64,000 bases of DNA from Liquidambar formosana. Lineage: Eukaryota; Streptophyta; Magnoliopsida; Saxifragales; Altingiaceae. A program made the translations under genes and the position numbers. The notes beneath the pieces were generated by a model. That model was not told the origin of the DNA and did not search any database. It saw only the letters and a program-made list of their open reading frames with translations. Shown here in pieces: positions 44,445 through 56,570 of this stretch. The number at the start of each line of letters is the position of its first letter. The stretch's first letter is position 1. The stretch is taken from positions 15,442,046 through 15,506,045 of the forward strand of contig CM077824.1 of NCBI GenBank assembly GCA_039720395.1, given 5' to 3'.

Positions 44445-46146
44445 TGATCATGATCGGGGGGTTTCCAACAAGAACTTGCAATGGATTCTGAGTTGTTTGG
44501 GTTACTTTGTTTGAGTCTGATGTGTGTTTTCTTTGTTTGCTTATCTTTGGTTTTTGTGTCTGAGTTCTTGTTTTGCTATGTTTTGTGTGTGCCTTTGGCA
44601 GTGTCCGTGCTTGTTGTAAATTCTCTGTTTTGGTGTGCTTGTTGTAAGTTCATTATACAAACCTTGAGCTTGATCAAGATTTCTAGACCCTTTATTGAAT
44701 TACAACTTCCTTCAAATCAGCAGAAGCAGTTGCTAATTTACCTTTTTCATTAGAAAATAGCTGGCCCTACTTTGGTCCAATATTTTTTTAAATACGTCTT
44801 CACTTGGTACTAAATGCATGTGGCATCTGCATCACAGTTTCTTCATGGTGAAGTGTTACAAATATGTAGATGGGGGGAAAGGATCAGATTTCACACAATT
44901 AACATCTGATTGTCATATAGAGAGAGAGAGAGTTTCCCAAATCAAACAATCGAGACTCAGGCATCAGAAATTTCTTGAAATAAAAATTGATTTTTTTTTT
45001 CTTTTTCCACCAGGTGACGGAATAATTGGAAGGGTCCGCAATTGTTGTACTCTTGAACTTCCATTGTATCATTTTTTTTTTTTTTGTTGGGAAAAAGGAA
45101 AATCAACAAACCAGGCGAAGTACATTGGTCTTTTGTCTTTGCGCGCTATTGTTTATTAGTAGTATTTTTATAGAAGGACGATTACCTTGACCAAAAGTAC
45201 ATTGTGTTTGTGCTTGTAATTTTGTGAACAAATCATATTGTGAAAGGAAAAATTCAAGACGATATCAATCATCTTCACAATTCTAATTAACCTTTTGAAA
45301 ATGAAAGATATATTACCTTTTTGTTATAATTATTTTTATACTAAAATAAGGAAAATACAAACGTATAAAGGAAAGAAGAAGGGAGGTGGCGAGAGTTGAA
45401 CTCAAGACTTCACAGCAGCTAGTTGATCTGAAATTATTTAATTAAACTGGCTTGATTCATATTTTGTCATACTTTGAAGATCATGCTTAAGTACAAGAAT
45501 TTTATGAACTCTCGGAATTTTCTACATTTACGCAGAGATCGAAAAGTAGCACTACATGGTTGTCTTTCTCCCTTTGAACACATTATTGATCCATTGATTG
45601 GAATTTGGTTAAATCTCTTCAATGCCTGCTGGGATTACATCTCAAACCAGAAGCTAGCTGAAGGTTTCAATAGGGGTACGTGCCACTGATCCATTTAAGA
45701 GTCCATTTATTAGATTTGGATAGGGCCTTCAAAGTTAAGAACTGAAGCTTAAGACAGTGGTGTGTGCTATGCCCAGGCACTTGGGCCAAAGCTTAGGGAG
45801 CAGAAAGCCATTAGAGCTGGCCCCGGACCAAGGGTCTGAAGTCCCCAACATTTTCCCGTGCTTATGACGGTCCAAACATGAATTAACAACGCCACTAAAG
45901 CCTCGAGAGCAGGTTAGCGCCTCAGATTTGTCATGAAAATTTACTAGTCTCTTTTACATAACAAAATTTATTCCACATGCTAAGGAACAACTATTAGTTC
46001 AGAGAATTATGCCTCAAAATCTTAGATTTGTCATGGCATGAGGGGACATGGATGCAAATTTTTTTATTTTTTTATTTTTTTCTTTCGGAGGGGTTAAATC
46101 ATGAAAAAAGGTCAAACATTAGGGTGGTTTTGTGTAATTTACCTTA
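44445..46146. other. 3' flank of the receptor kinase, no gene
   Basis: The first 200 bases match the pseudogene's 3' flank. A SINE-like B-box on the minus strand (GAGTTGAACTC near 45396) and a partial block R copy (45176-45300) are visible. Open frames of up to 113 codons have no recognisable motif. Confidence 0.45.
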
Positions 46147-46156
46147 ATTAAAATAG

Positions 46157-46547
46157 GAGTCATTTTATTATCAAGTGAACTTGATGTAACTTTGCATCAA
46201 GTACACTCTAAAAGTCTTAACCGTGACTCATATTTTTTGAAACCAATCGTTGGATTAATTTTGATTCATATGTAAGTAATGCATACCAAAAATCATGTTG
46301 ATTCGAGATTAAGAGCCGCCTCATCCATAAATATTCATAAATGAGCGATTGTTATTGATTGAAAAATGTAAGTTTTGGATTGAATAGCAATCAGTCTCGG
46401 ATTGACTTGATTTTAAGCATAAATCGCCTATATGAGAAGGCTATCTAATCCAACGGTTGGTTTCAAAAAAATATGAGTCGCGGTTAAGAGTTTTGGAGTG
46501 CACTTGATGCAAAGTTATATCAAGTGCACTTGATAATAAAAGGACTC
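46157..46547. mobile_element. Mutator-like MITE
   Basis: The 391-bp element has terminal inverted repeats of about 95 bp, starting GAGTC(A/C)TTTTATTATCA and including TTTGCATCAAGT and GACTCATATTTTTTTGAAAC-like text. It is flanked by a perfect 10-bp duplication ATTAAAATAG at 46147-46156 and 46548-46557. Long inverted ends with a 9-11 bp duplication indicate a Mutator-like origin. A relic of the same family lies at 8610-8875. Confidence 0.9.
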
Positions 46548-46758
46548 ATTAAAATAGGGTAGTAAACATTATAATAAGGAATAGCACAATTCAACTTAAT
46601 CAATCAAGGCCACATTTGGCCATCATCTAGACATAAGACTACACTTTCCTCAAAAGATTACATTTCCAACTTGGCATGAAAGCTTCCTCCAATCTCCTCC
46701 CCAATCACTTCCTCATCCTTCACACGCTTCACTTCTGAGTCTAACAGCATATATATTA

Positions 46759-47006
46759 CTCCATTCGTTTCATATTTATTGTCTTCCATTTCATTTTGAA
46801 CCTTTTCAAAATTATTGTCCTAGTAAAAAAGTCAAGACTTCATTTTAATCAATTTTCTAAAATACCATAATTATGGTACTATTTACATGATATGGGAAAA
46901 ATTGAAATATTAAAATATAAAGGTAAATGTGAGCATTTAAGAGGGATTCCTTAATAAAAAAATGTTTCTTTTTTTCAAATAAGACAATCAATTTAAAACA
47001 GGGGAG
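46759..47006. mobile_element. Stowaway MITE
   Basis: The left end CTCCATTCGTTTCATATTTA is mirrored at the right end by AAAACAGGGGAG, and TA lies on both sides (46757-46758 and 47007-47008). It is inserted in the 5' part of a block R copy. Confidence 0.82.
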
Positions 47007-47008
47007 TA

Positions 47009-47950
47009 TCTAGGTATGAAATCTCCAAATTAAACAACGTGGTATGATCAAGGTTGAATTTTTTAGTTAGTCCTTTCCAAGAAATTTAATTAAGAGAGCA
47101 ATGAGGATTCGAGGATTGGCCACCTATCAGTTTCCAAGACTAGGTTGTGGAAGATTTATCACAATGCCCCCACACCCTTAATCACTTGAATTATTGGGAA
47201 GAAATTGGCTTCGTGGGGATAATGACAAGAACTGGCAAAGTCTAACCTAATCAAACTTGTTATGGGCCTCACCCGTTGCAACATATCTACAAGAAATTGC
47301 CCCACAGCGCCAATCACTTGAAAATTTCCGAGCAAGTTGTTGCTGAAAACTTTCATCATCATATTTTTAAAAGGGCTTGTTTGGTTGTCTCATGTGAATT
47401 GAATTGTTTCCTTGTGTTTTTTATATATGGTTTTGTGAACAAATTCATCTATGTGAAAGGGGAAATTCAAAAGGATAGGCAATCATTATCACAATTCACA
47501 AACTAAAGTAAAAATTAAAATCAGCGGCATTTTATGAATACTTGAAAATTGATCTTTCCATCCAAAAAAAAAAAAAAAAAACAAAAAAAAAAAACAAAAA
47601 ATGATCTTACAAAATTAATCTTGGCGATGATTTTAACTCTTTTGAAAATATCATTCAAGAACATGGATTTGTAACTTCAATACAATATTAATTACCATGG
47701 ATTCATTGAGAAAACCAAACAAGCCATTAAGTAGCTAAACATATTTTCCTAAATACAATGAAGAATTGCACTAGGAGCCTTTTGTAAACGCCATAAATGA
47801 TATTTTCTTATCGAGTGAGACAGTCCATGAAGCATCAAAATTCCAAAGTCTAAGCTTATAAGTAGTACCAACTACCTAATAAAGTTTGTTGTGTATTGTC
47901 TATTTATTGGCTGGCAATAGTTAGTCCAGTCCATTGTCTAAGTGGGACTG
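47009..47950 (+). repeat. Repeated intergenic block R, copy 2
   Basis: The longest copy of the block. It opens GTATGAAATCTCCA, then TTTCCAAGAAA, AATCACTTGAAAATTTC and GTTGCTGAAAACTTTCAT. It continues with TCATGTGAATTGAATTG, GGCGATGATTTTA, CATCAAAATTCCAAAGTCTA and GTTAGTCCAGTCCATTGTCT. It contains a poly-A/CAAA stretch at 47563-47600. Confidence 0.65.
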
Positions 47951-48030
47951 CTCCAAACGGATTGTTCCCAACCAAAGCTATGGTATGCATCTTGAACATA
48001 TTTCCCTTGGGGAGGTTTTCACTCCCATAA

Positions 48031-48430
48031 ATGTCATGGAGAAAAGTTGTCCTTCACATTAACCCTCCCTTTGCTATTGTTTTCAAAATTGCTTTCTTAT
48101 CAACATCTTCCACTCAATCATGTCCATTTTGTGAAGAATATGGTCTAGCACCCTTTCCAATACACCAATTCTTTAGCTTGCATGCCCGTCGGATTCTCAA
48201 ATCTGACAAGCTTGGAATCCCTTGATTTAGCTTGGAAGAATTTATCTGGATCCACAAGTTGTTGCTGAAAACTTTCATATCTTTAGGGCATATCCCATAT
48301 GGATCGAATTGCTTTATTGTGTTTGTGCATTTAATTTTGTGTACAGATTCATATTTGGGAAAGGAAAAATTCAAGACAAAAGCAATCATCATCACAATTC
48401 TAATTAGCCTTTTAAAATGATCACATGTAA
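48031..48430 (+). repeat. Repeated intergenic block R, partial copy 3
   Basis: Shares GACAAGCTTGGAATCC, GTTGCTGAAAACTTTCATAT and GGAAAAATTCAAGA with the other copies. One plus-strand frame reads SNLTSLESLDLAW and KNLSGS, which looks like a fragment of a leucine-rich repeat, but it is very short. Confidence 0.5.
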
Positions 48431-48481
48431 GAAGATGTATTTGTATCCATTCGTATAACCTAACAAGCCAAAAGTATGTAA

Positions 48482-48696
48482 GGCCATGTTTGTTTAGCCG
48501 GAATGAAATGGATGGGAATAGAATCACATTTCAATTCATTTCTAACAGCATGCATGTCATGAGGTAATTTAAATGATAATAAAATCAAACAGCAAGTTTG
48601 GACAGCCGTTTCAAATCCATTTCCATTTCAAACTACTTTAAGCATGGAATTAGATTCCATTCCCAGCCATTTCATTTTAGTTAAACAAACGTGACC
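48482..48696. mobile_element. Tourist (PIF/Harbinger) MITE
   Basis: The 215-bp element has ends GGCCATGTTTGTTTAGC and GTTAAACAAACGTGACC, flanked by TAA at 48479-48481 and 48697-48699. Subterminal AATGAAATGG and CCATTTCATT are also inverted. Confidence 0.87.
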
Positions 48697-48699
48697 TAA

Positions 48700-49864
48700 A
48701 TGTTTTTTTTTTCTGCATACTATTAGGAGGGCGAATTCACATTTTTTTTCTGCATACTATTGGATGAGTTATTTAAATTCACTAGGGAATCAAATCATTG
48801 GCAAGTGGCTAAACGTACGTATATTTTGCTAGAGATAAGTTCGAAATATTTATTAATTTAGTTAGCTTGATTTTAAAGTACCTAGCTTTGATCATTATCT
48901 TGACATGTAAATCATTAGCATTCACATCAATTCTTTGTTATTATCAAAATCCCAAAGATACCCTTGGATATAAGCCTTATGGCCAACATTTTGGAAATTC
49001 ACAAACTGACAGAATACAGAAGATGATTAAAACGAAAACGGATTGATCAAGGCTAGCGTTTGATGCTATGTCCTTAAGGCAGATTTTGCCCCTCACTTGG
49101 TGGTTTGAGTCTCTTAGACGTCTACCTCCCAGGATACAATGAGCTGCACACACAAAAAAGCACTACAATCGATACGTTTGGTGAACCCACTACGTCCTTA
49201 CTCTCTCTCTAATGACGACTCAGAATGATGCAAAAAATATAATCTGTTGATTAGCCCAGAATAGTGTATGAAATGATATTTATATAGACTCAATATATGG
49301 TGACTCTCCAGAACAGTCAAGAAGCACGTTGATTAGACACATCTTATGAACATGATTATTCTGGAATTACAAACAGACATGACACTTAACGGTAATAATT
49401 TAATTAGCAAAATTAAATTTGTTTAAAAATAAAACACATGGGTCAGTCTTCTTGACCCCACCTCACAAAACTTGGGTGCCCTTTGGGCCCAAACCATAGG
49501 CCCAAGGTATGTGTATATGAATTTACTAAGGAATTCATAGTTTTAATTCCAATGTGGGACAAGCCTTATTACCATTCTTCAACCAACTATTCAAGGGTGA
49601 CTTTATAGAACAATTTTTCATTCAACCATTAATGATTTTGGCCAATTAAATATACTAATTAAATCTCGACATGGAGATTAATGAATTCCAATATGGACCC
49701 ATCTCAAATTACACATGGGACCCATGTTAATAAATGGCCAATATCTCTAATAGGATTTGGGCTAAGATGGGATTTCAATGCCAAATTATGGTGACAGCAG
49801 TAATAGCGAATGTGGTTGAAATCCCATCTTAGCTCAAATCCCTCTTACAAATTACTCATCTAAA
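48700..49864. other. Intergenic DNA with a small palindrome
   Basis: No gene is recognised. An inverted pair GGGCTAAGATGGGATTTCAA and TTGAAATCCCATCTTAGCTC with a loop of about 42 bases lies at about 49758-49844. Confidence 0.5.
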
Positions 49865-50369
49865 CGCACCATTAAATGATATTTTCTAATCAAATGAGAT
49901 TCTTTAAGGCATCAATATTAATTCCAAGTCTAAGCTTATAAGTGGTACCAAGTAGAGTTTGTTGTCTATTGTCCATTTATTGGCATGTAATGGTTAGTCC
50001 AGTCCATTGTCTGAGTTTGGCTGACCCCAAAAGCATTTGCTAATGTGGTTGTTGATGTGATAGATAACATGTTATTAGAGAAAGAAATTAGGTAAGAATA
50101 GTATAGCACTCTTTGCTACTCTTATTAACCTGGTTAAAGAAGTTTGATAAAGCCTATATGATAATTGCAGTATGATATACACTATTTAGATAGTGACTGG
50201 GGAAGGTACTAAAGAAGCAACCCGTGACCTTCGCTTCCTCCGATAAATTCCTTGTTATTCACTGTGAGCTTCACCTCCAAGTCTTTGTCTGCATACTTAT
50301 CATCAATGTATGAAATCTCCACATTACCTAGAACGCACGATTAGAACTTTGGGTTACACATTTCCAAGA
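49865..50369 (+). repeat. Repeated intergenic block R, copies 4a/4b
   Basis: The first part (49865-50010) matches the end of block R (ATCAATATTAATTCCAAGTC, GTTAGTCCAGTCCATTGTCT). The last part (about 50300-50369) matches its beginning (TATGAAATCTCCA, TTTCCAAGAAA). This is the junction expected between two tandem blocks. The second one is then interrupted by the LINE nest and resumes at 56051. Confidence 0.6.
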
Positions 50370-53300
50370 AAGAGAAGCGTCAATCTTGTCTCTTGGGAAG
50401 AAATTGCACTAATTTGGCAGATAAATGCCCTAAGTTGGCTCTTCTTTTCGATGGTTTTCGTTGGTGTTGTTCTACACCTCGTGATCTCTTGGCTCGTTTA
50501 TGCCATAACATGTATTGTATACCTTCCTATTGATTTTGGCATTGATTCCTTAATTTTGTCAGTTGGCTTGTGACTTTTATTAGTCATCATGACCAACTTT
50601 TTTTTTTTTTTCCTTTTTCCTACCGTACTTATTTCTTCTATTGATTTAATAAATTATTTGAGTTATTGAGCACATGATTGGGAGTGCCTTAGGCGCCAAC
50701 CTTGTAACACTCGTAATTTTTAAGTAAAGTATTAAGGGTTTAATACTTTGTACGTACGCATATTTTTGGATTTTGTCGGTTTGTATTCATGCATGGGCAT
50801 GGCATGATATTGATTTTTATATGTATGGGCGTGTTTATTTTATGTTTAAAAGCCATTTTAATGGGTTTGGGAAGGTTCCGGGTGATTCGGAAGTGTTTGG
50901 ATGAGTTTTTACTGAATGCTGACAAAAACTCACAAACTGTAAGGGTTTGGATCGATCGGGGTTCTGAGGCCGATTGATCGGAACACCTCTAGAAATGGCT
51001 ATCGCGGACTGCCACTCCTCAATCGATCGGACCTTTGCTAAAATGGTTTTTAAGTGCTGAAATGACGCATGTGCCCCTCCATTATCCTTATATGATAAAA
51101 AACTCATCCTACACCACAAGATTTGCTATTTTCTCACCAAGTTAAAGTGAGAGAGAGTTAGAGAGAGAAAGAAAAACCTAGAGAGAGAATGGGTGTTTGG
51201 AGGAGAGAGAAAATGCTTATCTCTCCAATTTTTCATGGATTTTATGCATTATGGGTTATTCTATCCTCAATTTCAGCTTGGATTCATGCTTGGATTACAT
51301 TTGGGAGGCGTCTTTCATGCATTTGGAGCTAGGGTTTGCATCATTTGGGTTCTACATGACATCCTTGGGTATGGATTCTCTTCTTATGGCTTAGATCTAC
51401 ATCTTAAGAGTTCTTGGTTGCATCCATGGAATTGAGACTCCACTACCATCATCATTTACGGCTTTAGGGAGATAGAGTTTGGATTGGGAGCTTGCATATG
51501 CACCCTAGGCATGGATTTTCATACCCATAACATCAAGGATGCATTTTCTACACATTTCGTGGAGGTAGGTGCAATTTACATAGATTTAAACTATGGATAT
51601 GATAATATGGTATATATTATCATAGTATTGTTATTCTTGGAATTTAGAATATGTGTGTGAACCCACGAAAAAGCGCGCAGCCCATAAAGGTTTGGCGAAA
51701 AATAGAGTAGAGTGAAAGACAACAAAATAAAAAGGAGTCGCCACCTCAATTTTTAAGGAAAAGAGGAAAACCGTAAAAATGTTTTATTTTCAAAACCACA
51801 TGACTCCATTAAAGGAAAAGCAAAGTCTTTAAAACCTGAAAATTAGATTCGGGGGCTAAGTTACGACGTGGGAAGGTTCTGGGCAAAGCCCATAGGCACC
51901 CACATCGCCTGAGTTGGTCTCTTAATTTGATTGGGCTAATTTAAGATCTTTTTCACTCAAATATCATCATATGTCACCACAAGGCAGTGTACATAACATG
52001 TATTTCATCCATCCATCAATTTCATCCATGCATAATTAAACAAAGAAAATAAGATAAAACAGAAAAAAGAAAAGAGAAGAAAAAGACCTAGGATACTTGG
52101 ATCCTAGAACGGACTTGAGCCTCAAAACGAGCGCCTATGTACCATGCAGCGAAATACATGGATCAAAGTCCACGTAGTTCGAATAGAATAGGGTTAAATC
52201 TTAATACAAACCTATGGTAAAAACCCTAGGTTTCCTTATTTGAAAGAGAATTTGATAAATAAACCAAGTTTGAAATCAAGTTACTTCCACAAGATAGGAA
52301 CTTTGAGAGAAAATCAGAATTTTATCAATTAAGGAAACCTTTGATTAGGACCATGTGTTCGTATTAAGAAATAACCCTAAGGAAGGGGGAGAGAAAAGAA
52401 AAGAGAAGAAAAGTGAATTGGGGTACTTCATACCCTACTTACCTTATGCAATTGTCTCCAAGCAATAGTAATTTCAAGCAATAGCAGCCCTATTTGCAAT
52501 AGGACAAGCATTGTACCTATTTGCATCCTTACAAGCGCACAAAACCATGCAAGAAGAACAATATACTAATATGGACAGAACCATAACAAGGCCTAAAATC
52601 ATCCATTTATCATGCAAACAACAAGAATAATGAATAACTAAAGACCCCAACTCAATCCTACATGCAATGACCTGACTAACATGCATAAAAACCTACCAAA
52701 GACACACTAACAATCATGAGATACTCCAACAATATCAATAAACATGATAACAAAATCTATTCCAACCAAAAAGATGATATTTTATGTAAAATATGAAAAC
52801 AAGCCTTTCTACGGCGAGCTTTCTTAAGCAAAACTATCCTAAGATAATTTCACGTAAAAAAGTCACTATGGGGAGGTGCAACCATCATATCCTACGTAAA
52901 ATATATATACTAGAACACAATAGAAGTGATTTCATGCTTAAACACATCACAGAAAGCTCTCATGCAAAACCCTACTTAACAAAAGAGGATAATTATCATT
53001 AGAAAAGGATAATATCTCCAAAAAAACTATAAAATCCACTACATGAATGCAAACCTAGCATGATTCAACTATATGCAGCATATATAGAGTGACTATGATG
53101 AGAAACAACTCACAGAGTTAAGCTAAGCATGCTGTATGAAACCTGTGTGATTTTAGGGTTACCAAAACCCTAATCTCACAACTATGCATAAAAACCTATG
53201 AAAAGACTCTAACACATGCTCAAATCATCATGAATATCATTAATATCATATATATTAACTAACAGGAGCAGCAACTCATGATAATTATCATAGCAATCTA

Positions 53301-53707
53301 AACATGTGAACTATACATGACTTAAGAGGATAGAAAGAGTTACGCTCTCCAATCCTTAGTAAACCAGGGATTATCAAGCATATAAAGCCATAAACCATCT
53401 CAAAATCATCCATAATACATCCTAAAAACATTGAACTATCCTAACATATGGAGTTACATCATGCACTAGAACTATCATAGAAGAAGAACGAGAAGGAGAA
53501 GGAGAAGGAGAAAACCCATGTTCAGCATTCAAGAAGAGTGCTTACCTCTTGTAGAATCTTCCTTGTCTTCAAACTCCTTGTTCTCTTGCTTGCTTGGGGT
53601 TGAAAAGCCTTCTCTTGATGTCCTTCTAGCTCTCCAAACTTGTAGCTCCCTCTCTCTCTAAGTGTAAAGTGTAATTAATCTCCTCCTATGTGCTGAATAT
53701 CATGTCC

Positions 53708-53715
53708 TTTATATA
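53708..53715 (-). promoter_or_regulatory. TATA box of the nested solo LTR
   Basis: TATATAAA on the minus strand, within the LTR and in its sense direction, at the position equivalent to CTATAAATA in the related LTR (59409-59417). It is a candidate LTR promoter. Confidence 0.5.
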
Positions 53716-53911
53716 GAGAACTGACCCCCTAAACCAATGGCTAAGATTAATTCATTAGATAATGATCCTAGGGCTATTAGAGACTCTCTTGGTGCTCAAA
53801 CAACTCAAACTTTCATAATCCTAAGTGGAAACAACTTGCAAAGTTGGAGGAAACCGTTATAAGAGGGGAGAAGGAGTCAGAATTCTATACGAAGACGGAC
53901 TCCTTGGGTGA

Positions 53912-53983
53912 CCATCTAGGCCTGGACGGTTAGCCGTCTGGGCCTAGACGGCTGACCATCCAGCCCCAGACGGTTACCCGAGG
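53912..53983. repeat. GC-rich 22-bp minisatellite in the LTR
   Basis: Three units of about 22 bases of the form GACCATC(T/C)AGGCCTGGACGG stand in tandem and contrast with the AT-rich surroundings. The related LTR has a matching but more GC-rich version at about 59617-59690. Confidence 0.7.
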
Positions 53984-56050
53984 GTCTCTCCTTTCCGCTC
54001 TAGTTTTGACTTCTTCTTGCTTTGGGAGTCCTACAGAGGTCAAATTAAGTCTGATTTTGACGAAATAAAAGCCAAAACGACCGTGTTTCGAAGGGGAATA
54101 CATTTTTAGACATTTTAGGACAAAAATCCTTAACCATGGGTGCATGGTTAGGTTTTACAAAGGTGGTTAGCCATAGTGCACCACCGTCGCCAAGCTAGGT
54201 TTGCACACAAGGTTAAGCCAAATGCTTTCCAAATCGAAGTTCAACCTTTTTAAACATATCTAGGATATAAATAAAGCCCAATTGAAGTTAAATGGAGAGA
54301 AAATTGAATGGGTATTGTGAGTCAATTTGAGCAAACCAAGAAATGGTCTTTTAGCTAACCCGAACTGTTATGAGCCGAGTTGATCTTAAACCATTAATTC
54401 ATGAAATTGAACCTATATATGGACTCTATATAACCATATGAACTCAAGGGAATGACTTGGGATTCATTCCAAAGTCAAATGGAAAATATACGGCTTAAAA
54501 GACGATTATGCCCTTAAAGTCGCAAAAGTTCTTATTGACTATCGAAATGAACTCCAAATCACTCCAAAATTCATACACATGATATTCAATGCCATAAAAA
54601 CTCAATGCAAAAGACTAGACTCAATAAGAACTCAAAATCCTACATGAAATGATGTACCCTAGTTAAGGTGACAAAAATGGGGTGTGACAATGTGTATAGA
54701 GAATTTATGGAATAAATTTTGAAATGGAACTTTGGGTATTTGATAATATAAATTGAAAATTATGTTTATTAATGAGTTTGATTAATTTTATACATTCCAT
54801 GGAGTATAGATATATGGATTTATGGTTAATTCCATATTTTATTGATATTTTTTATTATGATTTTAAGGCAATAATCATAATAGGAATTTACATTGTTTAT
54901 CATAATTTAGTATAATTATGAGGTTATTTGATTTTAGATTATATAGCATATTTTGGAAATGATTTGGTCAAAATCATTTTTATGGTTTATTGCATTTCAT
55001 GTTGGGCATAATCATGCGTGAAATGGACTTAATGAATACTTGGTAAAAGTGCATAAAAAAGGCTTATTGGAATTGGACTACTTACTTGCAGTTAAGGGAT
55101 TTTGCGGTGTTTTCCTTTCCTCTGGTCCTGGGTACTTTTCGGTTCTAAGTAGGAACTCTTGTGTTCCCGAATTAAGGCTACTTTCTGGGCCCATGTAGGG
55201 ATCTGTAGTGTTGTCCTCATAAGAGGCTACTTTGCATCCTTACAAGGGTGCAGTGTTGTCCTCTTGGAGGTTTGGTTAAATCCTCCCTTTCCGCGCGAAG
55301 ACTCCTGCCGGAGTGGTCAATAATTGATGGAATTAATGTAAATTGGACATGAGTTGCATGCATTGGGTATTATGCATTATTTACTTTAAGTTGTAGATTA
55401 TAACTTGATTTGGATTCTTTGTAATATACTCGGTTAGTATATTTTGATTTAAATGATATAATAGGATTTTATTTATATCATTGTTTTAGTTTACTATGTT
55501 AAATTGTATCTACTGAGTTGTCGAACTCACGCCTGTCATTTTAAATGTTTTTCAGATAATTAGCAGGATAATTTACAAGGAAATGCTAGCTATTGGGAGA
55601 TGCATAATCTACCTGGATGATTATAATGAATTTTATAAAATGTATAATTTAAGGATAAATGAATGTATTTCATTAATTTATATTTAGGGCCAATGGCCAA
55701 TGTAAATGTAAATTAAATCAATGTTGTAATTTTAATTATTTATGGATGCGGGTAATTGTGGAATGTGATGCATGGGATGATACCATTTGTATGGATTGAC
55801 AGGAAATTTTTACAAATAGATTTTCTAACAGGTTTTCATAATGGTATGTCCTATTTATGGATGGATCATGCCCGAAATCTGTTGAAATGGTTGAGGTTTT
55901 GACATGTGTCATCCACGTTTTATCAAAGGATTTATTAAATAAAGTTTGTTTTATTACTATTGATCACGGCTTAATTAATTTGGGTTGTGACAAACCTAGT
56001 AAGGATTCTGGGTTGCACTTTAATGCTTATAAATCTTTCATAAAAAAAAA

Positions 56051-56570
56051 AGGATGGGTTTAGTTGTCCCATGTGAATTGAAGAGTACTTTTCATTGTGT
56101 TTTTGCATGTAATTTTGTGAATAATATCATAGTTGTGAAACCGAAAATTCAAGAGGATAGCAATTAATCATCATCACAATGGAGAGTAAAAGAAAAAAAA
56201 AATACAAAAGCATTTCATAAATTTTTGAAAAATGATCTTATAAAATCAATTATGGTCTATGATTCTATATTTTTAAAATGATCCCATTCAAGAAGATGGG
56301 TTTATACCTCCTTCAATACAATGTTAATTACAATGAATCTACCCATTAAGACAACTCAACAAGCCAAAAGTACTTCAATGGGGAGTTGACATTAAGAGCG
56401 TTTTGCAAACTCCATAAATAATATTTTCTTATGGAATGAGACATTATGTAAAGCATCAATATTCCAAGTCTTTGATTTTAATTTTAAGAGATACCAAGTA
56501 AAGATTCTTGTATATTTTCTTTTTATTGGCAAGTAATGGTTAGTCCAGTCCAATTCTTTGTGATATTATA
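56051..56570 (+). repeat. Repeated intergenic block R, copy 5
   Basis: Continues the block begun at 50.3 kb: TTAGTTGTCCCATGTGAATT, GCATTTCATAAATTTTTGAA, ATGATCCCATTCAAGAAGAT, AAGCATCAATATTCCAAGTC and AATGGTTAGTCCAGTCCAAT. It starts directly after the LINE poly-A tail. Confidence 0.65.

Larger units (their letters stand above)
51656..54689 (-). mobile_element. Solo LTR, second gypsy family, nested
   Basis: On the minus strand it starts TGTCACACCCCATTTTTGTC and ends GGGTTCACA. It is flanked by a perfect 5-bp duplication ATGTG (51651-51655 and 54690-54694). The 3034-bp LTR sits inside the outer solo LTR in the opposite orientation. It shares long stretches with the LTR at 57694-60404 (GGAGTCGCCACCTCA, CCTAGGATACTTGGATC, TACATGGATCAAAGTCCACG). 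No coding domain is present. Confidence 0.92.
50703..55992 (+). mobile_element. Solo LTR of Ty3/gypsy type, interrupted
   Basis: Begins TGTAACACTCGTAATTTTTA and ends GGGTTGTGACA, the TG...CA ends seen in chromovirus (Tekay/Del-like) LTRs. It is flanked by a perfect 5-bp duplication AACCT (50698-50702 and 55993-55997). Without the nested insert it measures about 2.25 kb. There is no gag or pol and only one LTR, so it is the product of recombination between LTRs. It is inserted in a LINE tail. Confidence 0.88.
50370..56050 (+). mobile_element. LINE 3' end, split by a nest of solo LTRs
   Basis: The left piece (about 50370-50702) encodes a degenerate RNase H end (one frame gives NLADKCP, GFRWCCSTPRDL and CIPSY, then a stop). 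Its 3' untranslated part reaches CACATGATTGGGAGTGCC. The right piece (55998-56050) continues AGTAAGGATTCTGGGTTG to a poly-A tail. Joined, the order matches the LINE at 25224-25653 (GCCAACCTAGT...TGGGTTG...poly-A). Between the pieces lies the solo LTR 50703-55992. The 5' boundary and target duplication were not resolved. Confidence 0.75.

Noticed and set aside
44481..44753. Open frame of 90 codons after the receptor kinase
   Set aside because: It is the 3' flank, and the pseudogene paralogue shows the same flank with a different reading; there is no conserved protein.
48181..48260. Possible leucine-rich-repeat exon (SNLTSLESLDLAW)
   Set aside because: Only about 20 residues fit. The same bases occur in other block R copies where the frame is broken, so no gene is called.
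51193..51435. Two overlapping open frames of 65-80 codons
   Set aside because: They lie inside the outer solo LTR, with no matching domain, and are expected by chance.
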